Positions 43,002 through 51,624 of a stretch of 64,000 bases of DNA are shown here, piece after piece (the first letter of the stretch is position 1; every line of letters begins with the position of its first letter). The position numbers and the translations under genes are program-made. The notes under the pieces are model-generated. The model saw nothing but the letters and a program-made list of their open reading frames with translations. It was not told the DNA's origin and did no database searches. Source of the DNA: Streptomyces brasiliensis (GTDB lineage Bacteria; Actinomycetota; Actinomycetes; Streptomycetales; Streptomycetaceae); assembly GCF_014647875.1 (NCBI RefSeq), contig NZ_BMQA01000016.1:112483-176482 (forward strand). The letters are read 5' to 3'.

Positions 43002-43505
43002 CTACAGGACGGCCACCGGTGCGACCGGAGTGCCCGTCGCGCCGACGAACGGCTCTGGCATCGCCGACAGCAGGAACGCGTACCGGTTCACTTCTCCACA
43101 GGCTGTGGACAACTCTTCGAGATTCCAGTTCTGGCCCTGCAGCATGCCCATCTCCACCAGGTCGAGGGCGTGCACGGGCAGCCACAGATTCTCGATCTCG
43201 GGCGGAAAGACCTCAAACGTGAGCGTGTCGTTCGCGACGGCCGCGACATCGCGCGCGTGGAACCACTCCGAAGTACGCACCGACAGACCCGGCGACGGAT
43301 AGCCGTACCCGTGCTTGTCCCCGGCCAGATACACCTGCACCTGCCCGGTCCGTACGAGCGCCACGTCGCCGGCACGCACGCGCGTGCCGGCGAGTTCCTC
43401 CGCCGCCTCCAGATCCTCCGGGGTGACCGCGTGGCCGCCCGTCAGTCGCTCCACGCCACGCGCGCGTGCCACGTCCAGCAGCACCCCGCGCGAGACGACG
43501 TGCCG
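43002..43505 (-). pseudogene. Cyclase-family (kynurenine formamidase-like) protein, 5'-truncated
   Basis: About the C-terminal half of a ~320-residue cyclase/metal-dependent hydrolase: SRGVLLDVARARGVERLTGG, DVALVRTGQVQVYLAGDKHG and LWLPVHALDLVEMGMLQGQN. Homology starts abruptly near 43505 with VVSRGVLLD; the N-terminal half with the HxGTHxD metal motif is absent. Immediately beyond, the opposite strand begins a truncated alcohol dehydrogenase. An internal start at 43484 would give 160 residues, but without the active-site motif. Confidence 0.75.
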
Positions 43506-43507
43506 TG

Positions 43508-44004
43508 GCGATACCGCTGAACGTCATCCAGGGCGCGCGGATCGCGGGTGTGCTGCGGATCGTGGCGGTGGACTCCGATCCGGCGAAGGAGGCGGTGGCC
43601 CGGCAGTTCGGGGCGACCGATTTTCTGAGGTCGGTGGAGGGGGTGCGGGAGCTGCTGCCGAGCGGTGCCGACCATGCCTTCGAATGCGTCGGGCGTGCGG
43701 AGCTGGTCCGGGCCGCCGTCGATCTCCTCGACCGGCACGGCCAGGCGGTGCTCTTCGGTGTGCCGCCCGCCACCGCCGAGGCGTCCTTCCTCGTCTCCTC
43801 CATGTATCTGGACAAGTCGATCCTCGGCTGTCGTTACGGCTCCTCGCGTCCCCAGCGCGACGTCGCCCTGTCGCCGAGCTGTACTGTCAAGGCCGGTTAC
43901 TGCTCGACGAGTTGGTCACCGCGACCTATCCGGTGGAGGACTTCGAGAAGGCGCGGGCGGACGCGGAGGCGGGGCGGGTCGCGCGAGGGGTGCTCACCTT
44001 TTGA
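43508..44004 (+). pseudogene. Zinc-type alcohol dehydrogenase, 5'-truncated and frameshifted
   Basis: Only the NAD-binding half remains: IPLNVIQGARIAGVLRIVAV, FGATDFLRSVEGVRELLPSG, ADHAFECVGRAELVRAAVDL. After RPQRDVAL (near 43870) one base is missing, and the frame shifts to AELYCQGRLLLDELVTATYP, ending RVARGVLTF. The N-terminal zinc-binding half is gone. Head-to-head with the equally truncated cyclase gene. Confidence 0.8.
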
Positions 44005-44116
44005 GGCCTGGTGCCCTTGAGGCGCTGAGGTCTCGGTGCCTGCGGGGCGCGGAAGTTGTCCACAGGTCTGGGGAATCTTGTCGTGCGTTGTCGGTGCCGA
44101 CCCCTACGGTCGTCGC

Positions 44117-45376
44117 ATGAGCTACCGCGAAGTCGCCTCCAAACAGGTCCTGACCTGGGCCTGCGTGGCCATCGGTGCCCGGATGCCGGTCGCCATGGCC
44201 CCGCTGGCCCTGGTCTTCCTGGTCCGCGAACGCCCCGGCGGCTATTCGCTGGGCGCTGCCCTGGCCGCCGCCTATGTGATCGGCGAGATCGTCGGCGCGC
44301 CGGTGCTCGGTGTGCGGCTGAGACCCGAGCGTGCCCGGCCGCAACTGGCCGCCGGGCTCACTGCGGGGGCCTTCGGGTTCGCGGGACTCGGTGTGTTTCC
44401 CGACGCGCATCCCGTGATGCTCGGCGCCTTCGCCTTCCTCGCCGGTGCCGGGCCGGCCGCGGCACCCGGCGGGCTGCGCACGCTGCTCACTTCGCTGGTT
44501 CCGGAGGGTGCGGCGGCGCAGGCGCTGTCGGTCGAATCGATGCTCACGTTCGCCGTGTGGGCCGTCTCCCCGGCCACCGTCACCGGCCTCGCCCTCGGTG
44601 TCGCCCCGGGCGTCCCGCTGCTGCTCGAGGCCGGCCTGATGGCGTCGGCGGCCGCGGGGATGTGGCTGCTGCCCGTGGGGTGGGAGGCCGACGAGCCCGA
44701 GCGGGAAGGGACGTCGAGGCTTCGTGTCCTCTCCCGCGCCTGGCCGGTGTACGTGACGGGCGCCGCGAGCCTTTCCCTGCTGGCCCTCGCCGAACTGGTC
44801 CTGCCCGCCCTGCTCGAACAGCGCGGCATAGGCGTCGGCTGGGCCGGACCGCTGCTCACCGCGATGTCGGTGGCCGCCGCCGTGGGTGCGTTCGCATACG
44901 GTGCGCGGTCCTGGCCGGGGCTGCTGCGCACCCGAAGTGCCGTGCTGATGTGCGGGATGGCGGCGGCGGTGGCCCTGGTCGCCTTGATACCGGGCGCGGG
45001 CGGCATCGCCGTCGCGCTGGCCCTGGCGGGCCTGCTCCAGTCGGGTGCGATGCTCACCCGCAACCTCTCCCTGCGCGAGGCTCTTCCGCCGGGCGCGCTG
45101 GCCGCCGGCTACTCGGTGATGTACGCGGCCGTGGGCGCCGGATACGCGGGCACGGGCTCCCTGGCCGGCGCCCTGCTCCAGGTCGCCGCGCCGTCCACGG
45201 CGATCCTGGCGGGCGTCGCGCTGACCGTCGCGCTCACGGCGGTCGGCTGGTGGGGCGAGAGACGCACCGACCTGTCAGCGCATGCTGCCGACCCGGTCGT
45301 GGCACTCGCTCCCGACGGTCGCGGCCCGGAAGGTCCGCCGGTAGGCGGTGGGCGTGACCCCGAGCGCCGCCTGTAG
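44117..45376 (+). CDS. MFS transporter
   Basis: A 419-residue protein with about 12 hydrophobic segments (MAPLALVFLVRERPGGYSLG; AGYSVMYAAVGAGYAGTGSL). Transcription may be leaderless: TACGGT (44105-44110) is six bases before the ATG and no ribosome binding site is present. The last ~34 residues lie in a 102-bp overlap with the convergent regulator gene and are hydrophilic, so the ancestral stop was probably earlier. Substrate unknown. Confidence 0.8.
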   Translation: MSYREVASKQVLTWACVAIGARMPVAMAPLALVFLVRERPGGYSLGAALAAAYVIGEIVGAPVLGVRLRPERARPQLAAGLTAGAFGFAGLGVFPDAHPVMLGAFAFLAGAGPAAAPGGLRTLLTSLVPEGAAAQALSVESMLTFAVWAVSPATVTGLALGVAPGVPLLLEAGLMASAAAGMWLLPVGWEADEPEREGTSRLRVLSRAWPVYVTGAASLSLLALAELVLPALLEQRGIGVGWAGPLLTAMSVAAAVGAFAYGARSWPGLLRTRSAVLMCGMAAAVALVALIPGAGGIAVALALAGLLQSGAMLTRNLSLREALPPGALAAGYSVMYAAVGAGYAGTGSLAGALLQVAAPSTAILAGVALTVALTAVGWWGERRTDLSAHAADPVVALAPDGRGPEGPPVGGGRDPERRL

Positions 45377-46315
45377 GTGCTGGCGCATCGACTGGGCCGC
45401 GCCGAACCCCGCGTCCCGGGCCACCCGGTCCACGGACAGGTCGGTGGACTCCAGCAGGTGCCGGGCGCGTTCCACCCGCTGCTGGGTGAGCCACTGGCCG
45501 GCGCTGACGCCGACCTCCTCGCGGAAGCGGCGGGTGAAGGTGCGCACCGACATGGCCTCCTGCTCGGCCATGTCGCGCAGCTGGATCGGCTCATGGAGGC
45601 GGCCCAGCGCCCAGGCGCGGGCGGCGGTCGTGGTGGACAACTGCGGGTCCGGCACCGGGCGGTGGATGTACTGCGCCTGGCCGCCGTCGCGGTGCGGGGG
45701 CACGACCATGCGGCGGGCGACCTCGTTGGCGATCGCCGTGCCGTGGTCGCGACGGACCATGTGCAGGCACAGGTCGATCCCGGCGGCGACACCGGCCGAG
45801 GTCAGCACGTCGCCGTCGTCGATGAACAGCACGTCGGCGTCCACCTTGATCTTCGGGAACATCCGCTGGAAGTGCTCGGCCTCGGCCCAGTGCGTGGTCG
45901 CGGGACGGCCGTCGAGGTAACCCGCGGCGGCGAGGACGTACACGCCGGTGCAGATGGAGGCGAGCCGGGTGCCGGGGCGGATGTGGGCCAGGGCGGCGGC
46001 CAGTTCGTCCGTGAGCCTGCCCGCTTCGAAGACCGGGCCCAGCTCGTACGACGCCGGGATCACGACCGTGTCGGCGGTGGCCAGCGCCTCGGGGCCGTGT
46101 TCCACCTGGATGGCGAAGTCGGCGTCCGTGCGGACCGGGCCGGGTGGCCGGATCGAGCAGGTCACGACCTCGTACAGATGCCGATCCCGCTCGTCCTTGG
46201 GGCGGCCGAAGATCCGGTGCGGGATGCCCAGCTCGAAGGGCAGCAGACCGTCCAGGGCGAGGACGACGACGCGGTGCGGGCGGAACTCCGGTTCACTGCT
46301 CGGCTCACTGCTCAT
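45275..46315 (-). CDS. GlxA-family regulator (DJ-1/PfpI domain plus AraC helix-turn-helix)
   Basis: A 346-residue regulator. The N-terminal DJ-1-like domain (about 10-185) has VVIPASYELGPVFEAGRL and LASICTGVYVLAAAGYLDGR, with Cys in the nucleophile-elbow position. The C-terminal AraC pair of helix-turn-helices has MAEQEAMSVRTFTRRFREEV and VARDAGFGAAQSMRQHLQAA. It is divergent from the MFS transporter at 46387, which it may control. Confidence 0.88.
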   Translation of the reverse strand: MSSEPSSEPEFRPHRVVVLALDGLLPFELGIPHRIFGRPKDERDRHLYEVVTCSIRPPGPVRTDADFAIQVEHGPEALATADTVVIPASYELGPVFEAGRLTDELAAALAHIRPGTRLASICTGVYVLAAAGYLDGRPATTHWAEAEHFQRMFPKIKVDADVLFIDDGDVLTSAGVAAGIDLCLHMVRRDHGTAIANEVARRMVVPPHRDGGQAQYIHRPVPDPQLSTTTAARAWALGRLHEPIQLRDMAEQEAMSVRTFTRRFREEVGVSAGQWLTQQRVERARHLLESTDLSVDRVARDAGFGAAQSMRQHLQAALGVTPTAYRRTFRAATVGSECHDRVGSMR

Positions 46316-46386
46316 GACCCGATCCTAACGAATGCTGTCCTTCGGGCCACTCGATGGAGAGGGTCCCGTATCGGAAGCTCTATGAC

Positions 46387-47697
46387 GTGACTCAGACAAC
46401 GGAAGCCGCGTTCGACGTGCAGCAGCCGAAACAGAACCCGAACCGCGTGCACCGCGCGTGGTTCGTCGCCGCCGTCACGTTCGTCACGATCATCGGCGCG
46501 GCGGCCTTCCGCTCGCTGCCCGGCCTGCTCGTCGACCCGCTGCATCAGGAGTTCCACTGGTCGCGCGGCACGATCGGCGCCGCGGTCTCCATCAACCTCG
46601 CGCTGTACGGGCTCACCGCGCCGTTCGCCGCCGCGCTGATGGACCGGTTCGGCATCCGCCGGGTGGTCGCGGTCGCGCTGACCGTCATCGCCGTCGGCTC
46701 GGGCCTGACGGTGTGGATGACGGCGGCCTGGCAACTGCTGCTGTGCTGGGGTCTGCTGGTCGGCCTGGGCACCGGCTCCATGGCGCTCGCCTTCGCGGCG
46801 ACGGTCACCAACCGCTGGTTCACCGAGCGCCGGGGCCTGGTCAGCGGCATCCTCACGGCGGCCTCCGCCTCCGGCCAGCTGATCTTCCTGCCGGTGCTGT
46901 CGTGGATGGTCGAGTCGTACGACTGGCGTCCGGCCGCCGTCACCGTCGCCCTGGCCGCCCTCGCGGTCGTCCCCTTCGTCTGGCTGCTGTTGCGCGACCA
47001 CCCGGCCGACGTGGGAGTGAAGCCGTACGGGGCCAAGGAGTTCGTGCCCAAGCCGCCCCCGGTCACCGGCGCCGCCCGCCGCACGCTCGGCACCCTCTTC
47101 TCGGCCGTCCGCACCGGCCCCTTCTGGCTGCTGGCCGGCACCTTCGCGATCTGCGGCGCCTCCACCAACGGCCTGATCCAGACCCACTTCGTGCCCGCGG
47201 CCCACGACCACGGCATGCCCATCACGGCGGCGGCCTCGCTGCTCGCCGTCATCGGCGTGTTCGACGTGGTCGGCACGATCGCCTCCGGCTGGTTCACCGA
47301 CCGCTTCGAACCACGCCGCCTGCTCGCGGTCTACTACGCCCTGCGCGGCATCTCGCTCCTGTTTCTCCCGATGCTCCTGGCGCCGTCCGTCCACCCACCG
47401 ATGATCTTCTTCATCGTCTTCTACGGCCTCGACTGGGTCGCCACCGTCCCGCCCACCCTGGCCCTGTGCCGCGAGCACTACGGCGAGGACAGCGCCATCG
47501 TCTTCGGCTGGGTCCTGGCCTCCCACCAGGTCGGCGCGGCCCTGGTCGCCTTCCTCGGCGGCGTGGCCCGGGACGTCTTCGGCTCGTACGACATGGTCTG
47601 GTACGCCTCCGGCACCCTGTGCGCGGCGGCAGCCCTGATGGCCCTGGTCATCCGGCGTCGGCCGGTGGTCACGGTCCCGGTACCGGTGGCGGGCTAG
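46387..47697 (+). CDS. MFS transporter (oxalate/formate-antiporter-like group)
   Basis: A 436-residue, 12-helix transporter: NRVHRAWFVAAVTFVTIIGA, WSRGTIGAAVSINLALYGLT, GLGTGSMALAFAATVTNRWF, a central loop near residue 210. The GTG at 46387 has CGGAAG at good distance; an ATG at 46354 in the same frame would leave almost no promoter between it and the divergent regulator gene. Substrate unknown; the regulator next door is its probable controller. Confidence 0.83.
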   Translation: MTQTTEAAFDVQQPKQNPNRVHRAWFVAAVTFVTIIGAAAFRSLPGLLVDPLHQEFHWSRGTIGAAVSINLALYGLTAPFAAALMDRFGIRRVVAVALTVIAVGSGLTVWMTAAWQLLLCWGLLVGLGTGSMALAFAATVTNRWFTERRGLVSGILTAASASGQLIFLPVLSWMVESYDWRPAAVTVALAALAVVPFVWLLLRDHPADVGVKPYGAKEFVPKPPPVTGAARRTLGTLFSAVRTGPFWLLAGTFAICGASTNGLIQTHFVPAAHDHGMPITAAASLLAVIGVFDVVGTIASGWFTDRFEPRRLLAVYYALRGISLLFLPMLLAPSVHPPMIFFIVFYGLDWVATVPPTLALCREHYGEDSAIVFGWVLASHQVGAALVAFLGGVARDVFGSYDMVWYASGTLCAAAALMALVIRRRPVVTVPVPVAG

Positions 47698-48290
47698 ACG
47701 AAGCGCCCCCTGTGGAACAGCAGGGGGTCCGCGTCCTCGTCGGCCGTCCCCAGCGCGTCCACCCGCCCCACGACGATGAGATGGTCGCCGCCGGTATGCA
47801 CCGCGTGGACGGTGCAGTCGACCCACGCGAGCGTGCCGGCCAGGCGAGGTGAGCCGGAGACGGGCGCCGCGTCGTACGCGACCCCCGCGAACTTCTCCGC
47901 GCCGCGCACGGCGAAGCCCCGGCACAACTCGCCCTGGTGGGCGGCCAGGACATTGACGCAGAAGACGCCGGCGCGGGCGAGCCGCGGCCAGGTCGTGGAC
48001 GTACGCCCCACCATGAAGGCGACGAGGGGCGGGTCCAGGGACAAGGACGAGAAGGACTGACAGGCGAACCCGGCGGGACGGTCCTCGCCCCCACCTGCGG
48101 GTGCCGTGACGACGGTCACACCGGTTGCGAAGCTCCCCAGTACACGCCGGAACTCGTCCTGCCCCACCGGCGCCCGTTCGTCCTCCCGAACGCACCGCAG
48201 CTCGGGGCGCGGAAGGGGCTCGACGCCGACGGGCAGGTGCTCCGCCCTGAGGTAACGGACGGCGGCGGCCGACATCCCCGCATGTCCCAT
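47694..48290 (-). CDS. Flavin reductase-like protein (HpaC/HsaB family)
   Basis: A 198-residue flavin reductase domain protein: FRRVLGSFATGVTVVTAPAG, GFACQSFSSLSLDPPLVAFM, FCVNVLAAHQGELCRGFAV. Such proteins supply reduced flavin to two-component monooxygenases of aromatic or steroid breakdown. A perfect CTGACG palindrome lies 15 bp upstream of the start. The ATG at 48290 was chosen; GTG 48293 and ATG 48275 are alternatives. It overlaps the MFS stop by four bases, convergently. Confidence 0.85.
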   Translation of the reverse strand: MGHAGMSAAAVRYLRAEHLPVGVEPLPRPELRCVREDERAPVGQDEFRRVLGSFATGVTVVTAPAGGGEDRPAGFACQSFSSLSLDPPLVAFMVGRTSTTWPRLARAGVFCVNVLAAHQGELCRGFAVRGAEKFAGVAYDAAPVSGSPRLAGTLAWVDCTVHAVHTGGDHLIVVGRVDALGTADEDADPLLFHRGRFV

Positions 48291-48304
48291 CACGCCCCCA
48301 TAAG

Positions 48305-48319
48305 CTGACGATGCGTCAG
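48305..48319. promoter_or_regulatory. CTGACG-type palindromic operator, site 3
   Basis: CTGACGATGCGTCAG, 12 of 12 conserved positions, between the flavin reductase (minus) and a plus-strand gene of which only the tail survives. Confidence 0.65.
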
Positions 48320-48427
48320 ATAGGAAGGGGGGCGGCGCCCTCGAGAACCACCCGCAGGCGGGACGGCGTGCTCCTGAGGTTCGGCAGCGGCTGCGGCAAG
48401 GACACGCACTGATCGATCGGCGGTACC

Positions 48428-48505
48428 GAGCAGCACCCGGAACGGTTCGTGCTCTTCGGCGACCCGGACGCGGGCGGCCTGCGGATCCTGAAGCGGGCCG
48501 CCTGA
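48428..48505 (+). pseudogene. C-terminal tail of an unidentified deleted gene
   Basis: The frame ends HPERFVLFGDPDAGGLRILK then RAA and TGA. It follows operator site 3 and a ribosome-binding-like AGGAAGGGG (48322-48330), but the body of the gene is missing. I do not recognise the family from 25 residues. Confidence 0.45.
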
Positions 48506-48508
48506 CCC

Positions 48509-48577
48509 TCACCGTCCTCCGAAACCGGGACTCCGGCGTTCGGCGAAGGCCCGGAGGCCTTCGCGGGCGTCCGCCGG
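48509..48577 (-). pseudogene. C-terminal tail of an enoyl-CoA hydratase
   Basis: Minus-strand reading ADAREGLRAFAERRSPGFGG then R and TGA, the standard end of an enoyl-CoA hydratase. The rest has been deleted up to operator site 4, only ~30 bp away. Confidence 0.6.
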
Positions 48578-48605
48578 GAGGCGGCGGTGCGGGCGCCGAC
48601 CTGAA

Positions 48606-48620
48606 CTGACGCAGCGTCAG
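48606..48620. promoter_or_regulatory. CTGACG-type palindromic operator, site 4
   Basis: CTGACGCAGCGTCAG, 12 of 12. It lies upstream (minus strand) of the hydratase tail; no intact gene now follows it. Confidence 0.65.
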
Positions 48621-48639
48621 ATATTTCCAGATTACTGAG

Positions 48640-48654
48640 CTGACGCTGTGTCAG
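48640..48654. promoter_or_regulatory. CTGACG-type palindromic operator, site 5
   Basis: CTGACGCTGTGTCAG, 11 of 12, centred 34 bp from site 4 and now 45 bp beyond the stop codon of the flavin monooxygenase gene, hence an orphan site. Confidence 0.55.
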
Positions 48655-48699
48655 GAACGGGTCTGCAGGCAAAGTCCGCGAACAGGCGGAACTCCTCAC

Positions 48700-49890
48700 C
48701 TACTGCACGGGAAGCCGGGATACCCGCCCCGTCGCCCTCCGTCCGACGGCCTTCGCGATCTTCTCCGCGTCGATCGCCAGCTCGCGGAACATGCCACTGA
48801 TGGGGTTGGTGAAGCCGGTGAAGTACAGGCCGGGGGCGTCCGCCGGCGTGCGGGCGCCGTGCACCACCGGCTTGCCGCGCGCGTCGAGCACGCCGAGGTG
48901 GCCGACGAGGCCCTCCAGGGCGCGGACGTACCCGGTGGCGGCGATCACCGCGTCGGGCGAGATACGGCTGCCGTCGGCGAGGACGGCCTTCCCGTCCTCG
49001 AACGAGTCGACGGCGGCCACGACCTCGACCCGCCCCTTGCGCACGGCGTCGATGAGACCGACGTCCTGGACGGGGATCGAGCCGTCCTTGACCCGGCTGT
49101 ACAGCCCGGTCTCGGGGCGCGGCAGCCCGTGCTCGGCCAGGTCGGGCACGCTGAGCTTCGCCATCGGCCGGGCGAGCCGGTCGACGAGCCCGACGGGCAG
49201 GCGCCGTACCAGCACACCCGTGTACTGGGCGGCCCACCCGGCGGTCGACCGGCGCACGATGTGCGGGGCGGTGCGCACGGACAGCCGTACCCGGGACGCG
49301 CCTCCTTCCACCAGGTCCACGGCGATCTCGGCGCCGGTGTTGCCGACCCCGACGACGAGGACGTCCCGCCCGGCGTAGGGCTCGGCGTTGCGGTACGCGC
49401 CGGCGTGCAGCAATTCCCCGGTGTACGCGTCGCGTCCGGCCCACTCGGGTACGCGCGGGGTGTGGTTGTACCCGGTGGCGACGACGACGCCGCCCCCGGT
49501 CAGCTCACGCCCGCCGGTGGCATGCAGCAGCCACCCCGTGCCGTCGGCCGTGCGCTCGACGCGCGACACCTCGACACCGGTGACGATCTCCAGCTCATGG
49601 AACTCGGCGTACTTCTCGAGGTAGCGCACCACGTCGTCCCGCGACACCCACCGCCCGAACCGGCGCGGCATGGGCAGCCCCGGCAGGCCGGACAGCCGAC
49701 GGGTGGTGTGCAGATGGAGCCGGTCGTAATGCCGCCGCCAGGAGGACGCGACCCCGTCGGCCTTCTCCAGCACCACGGCCCGTATGCCCCGGGCGCGCAG
49801 CGCGTACGCCACGGCGAGACCGCCCGGCCCGGCCCCTATGACGTATACGGGACGGTCGGTGGGATTCGCGGACACAGCGGAGGCGGTCAT
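48700..49890 (-). CDS. Flavin-containing monooxygenase/NAD(P)-binding oxidoreductase
   Basis: A 396-residue FMO-like enzyme: FAD Rossmann motif YVIGAGPGGLAVAYALRARG, WRRHYDRLHLHTTRRLSGLP, NADPH motif VLVVGVGNTGAEIAVDLVEG, and the ATGYVRALEGLV segment. Length is normal. It probably oxygenates a small organic substrate or a ketone; the group includes Baeyer-Villiger-type members. The ATG at 49890 has no ribosome binding site; GTG 49908 is an alternative. Confidence 0.83.
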   Translation of the reverse strand: MTASAVSANPTDRPVYVIGAGPGGLAVAYALRARGIRAVVLEKADGVASSWRRHYDRLHLHTTRRLSGLPGLPMPRRFGRWVSRDDVVRYLEKYAEFHELEIVTGVEVSRVERTADGTGWLLHATGGRELTGGGVVVATGYNHTPRVPEWAGRDAYTGELLHAGAYRNAEPYAGRDVLVVGVGNTGAEIAVDLVEGGASRVRLSVRTAPHIVRRSTAGWAAQYTGVLVRRLPVGLVDRLARPMAKLSVPDLAEHGLPRPETGLYSRVKDGSIPVQDVGLIDAVRKGRVEVVAAVDSFEDGKAVLADGSRISPDAVIAATGYVRALEGLVGHLGVLDARGKPVVHGARTPADAPGLYFTGFTNPISGMFRELAIDAEKIAKAVGRRATGRVSRLPVQ

Positions 49891-50047
49891 GAGCGCGAGC
49901 GTAATCACGCACTCCGTTGATGGGTCTCGGTCAAGACCGGAATTGGTTGCGGATTGATCACGCATGTAGGAGGAGTGGGTGGGAATGGTGGCGTAGGGCA
50001 CTCGGATGTGTCCCTCCGGTCTTGACGAGCACCTTTCGTCCGCTGAA

Positions 50048-50062
50048 CTGACGTACCGTCAG
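50048..50062. promoter_or_regulatory. CTGACG-type palindromic operator, site 6
   Basis: CTGACGTACCGTCAG, 12 of 12, 25 bp before the ATG of the DoxX-like gene. Confidence 0.65.
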
Positions 50063-50086
50063 ATAGAACAATGGCGGGGAGAGCCC

Positions 50087-50539
50087 ATGGACACGATCTG
50101 GCTCACCGGTGCGGAGTGGCTGGCCGTGCTGCGCATGGGCCTCGGGCTGTGGTGGCTGGAGAGCTGGCGGCACAAGGACAAGAAGGCGTGGTTCGAGCGG
50201 GGGAGCGGCATCGCCTGGGCAGCGGACGTGGCGGCGAAACACCGCTGGGCGCCGGTCCGTTCGGGCTTCGCTACGGTGGTCCGGCCCCGGCCGAGGGTGA
50301 TGTCGTACGTCGTGGTCTACGCGGAACTGTCCCTGGGGGCGGGCCTGATCCTGGGCTTCCTGACTCCGGTCGCCCTGATCGGCGGCCTGCTTCTGAACCT
50401 CCTCTACTTCACGCTCATGATCCACGAGTGGGCCGAGCAGGGGCAGAACGCGATGATGACGCTGATCTCGGTGGTGGGGTTGTTCGGGATGGCGTGGCAG
50501 ACCTGGTCGGTGGACGCTGCGCTGGGGTGGTTCGGATGA
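50087..50539 (+). CDS. DoxX-like membrane protein
   Basis: A 150-residue protein with about four hydrophobic helices (VVYAELSLGAGLILGFLTPV, MMTLISVVGLFGMAWQTW). It fits the DoxX/thiosulfate:quinone-type family. GGCGGGGAG precedes the ATG, and a perfect CTGACG operator sits just upstream. The stop overlaps the next start (ATGA). Its role in the regulon is unknown; it may assist redox balance at the membrane. Confidence 0.75.
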   Translation: MDTIWLTGAEWLAVLRMGLGLWWLESWRHKDKKAWFERGSGIAWAADVAAKHRWAPVRSGFATVVRPRPRVMSYVVVYAELSLGAGLILGFLTPVALIGGLLLNLLYFTLMIHEWAEQGQNAMMTLISVVGLFGMAWQTWSVDAALGWFG

Positions 50540-50934
50540 CGGCGGCGCGCTACGACGTACCTGAGCCGGACGCCTTCACCCGCCCGTACTGGGACGCGGC
50601 GGTGGAGGGCCGACTGCTCCTGCGCAGATGCGCGGCGTGCGGCCGGGCACACCACTACCCACGGGAGTTCTGCCCGCACTGCTGGAGCGAGGACGTGCAC
50701 TGGGAGCAGGCGAGCGGCAGGGCGACCCTCTACACCTGGTCGACGGTCCACCGGAACGACCTCCCACCGTTCCCGGAGCGCACACCGTACGTGGCCGCCG
50801 TGGTCGACCTCGCAGAAGGGCCACGGATGATGACGGAGCTGGTGGGGTGCGAGCCGGGGAAGCTGAGGGCGGGGGCGGAACTGGATGTGGCGTTCCGGGA
50901 GGGCGTGCCGGTGTTCGCCCCGGCGGGCGGGTGA
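50536..50934 (+). CDS. DUF35 OB-fold/zinc-ribbon acyl-CoA-associated protein
   Basis: A 132-residue protein: zinc ribbon LLRRCAACGRAHHYPREFCP followed by HC (four cysteines), then an OB fold (LYTWSTVHRNDLPPFPERTP). DUF35 proteins are the small partners of SCP2-type thiolases or of MaoC hydratases such as ChsH in steroid side-chain breakdown. The matching thiolase survives only as a fragment at 56435-56815. Translationally coupled to the DoxX gene. Confidence 0.87.
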   Translation: MTAARYDVPEPDAFTRPYWDAAVEGRLLLRRCAACGRAHHYPREFCPHCWSEDVHWEQASGRATLYTWSTVHRNDLPPFPERTPYVAAVVDLAEGPRMMTELVGCEPGKLRAGAELDVAFREGVPVFAPAGG

Positions 50935-50982
50935 CGCGGGGCCCGGGGTCCGGTGACACGGGCTCCGGGATTCACTGGGAGC

Positions 50983-51585
50983 ATGACTTCCGCGCATGAA
51001 CGGCCCGCCGTCCAACCCGGTCCCGAACTCCACGGTCACGGTCTGCGCCTGCGTCACTGGGACGCGGACGCGGAAGCCGACGTGGCGGCCTGGCTGCGCG
51101 GCCGGACGGACCCGGAATTCCGGCGGTGGAACTCTCCGCTGCGGCCGGTCACCGACCTCGACAGCGCGCGCGACTCCCTGCGCGCGATGGCGGCGAACGC
51201 GGCGGACGGCGGCTGCGCGCACTTCTGTGTCACGGACGCGGACAGCGGTATGCCGCTCGGTCACGTCGGCCTCAACGCGATCGACCACGTCGCCCGAGTC
51301 ACCCGCATCGGCTACTGGGTCCTCCCGGAGGCCAGGGGACGGCGGGTGGCGACACGGGCGCTCACCCTCGCCGCCCGCTGGACGTTCACGGAGCTCGGAC
51401 TGCACCGGCTGGAGTTGGGGCATGCCGTAGGTCACGAGGCGTCCTGCCGGACAGCGCAGAAGTGCGGATTCCCGTACGAGGGGACACTGCGCGGAGCGAT
51501 GTTCGAGGCGGAGCGGCTGGACGCGTTCCGGGACGTGCACCTGCACGCACGGCTCGTCACGGACCCCGATCCACTCGAGCGCTGA
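50983..51585 (+). CDS. GNAT acetyltransferase (RimJ-like)
   Basis: A 200-residue RimJ/RimL-type acetyltransferase: GLRLRHWDADAEADVAAWLR, RIGYWVLPEARGRRVATRAL (acetyl-CoA loop), EASCRTAQKCGFPYEGTLR. Such proteins acetylate protein N-termini or small amines. GGGAG lies close before the ATG. It is not obviously linked to the CoA-degradation genes. Confidence 0.85.
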   Translation: MTSAHERPAVQPGPELHGHGLRLRHWDADAEADVAAWLRGRTDPEFRRWNSPLRPVTDLDSARDSLRAMAANAADGGCAHFCVTDADSGMPLGHVGLNAIDHVARVTRIGYWVLPEARGRRVATRALTLAARWTFTELGLHRLELGHAVGHEASCRTAQKCGFPYEGTLRGAMFEAERLDAFRDVHLHARLVTDPDPLER

Positions 51586-51624
51586 TCAACCGACGTGGCA
51601 GGGGTTCGGGCGAGACCATGAGGC

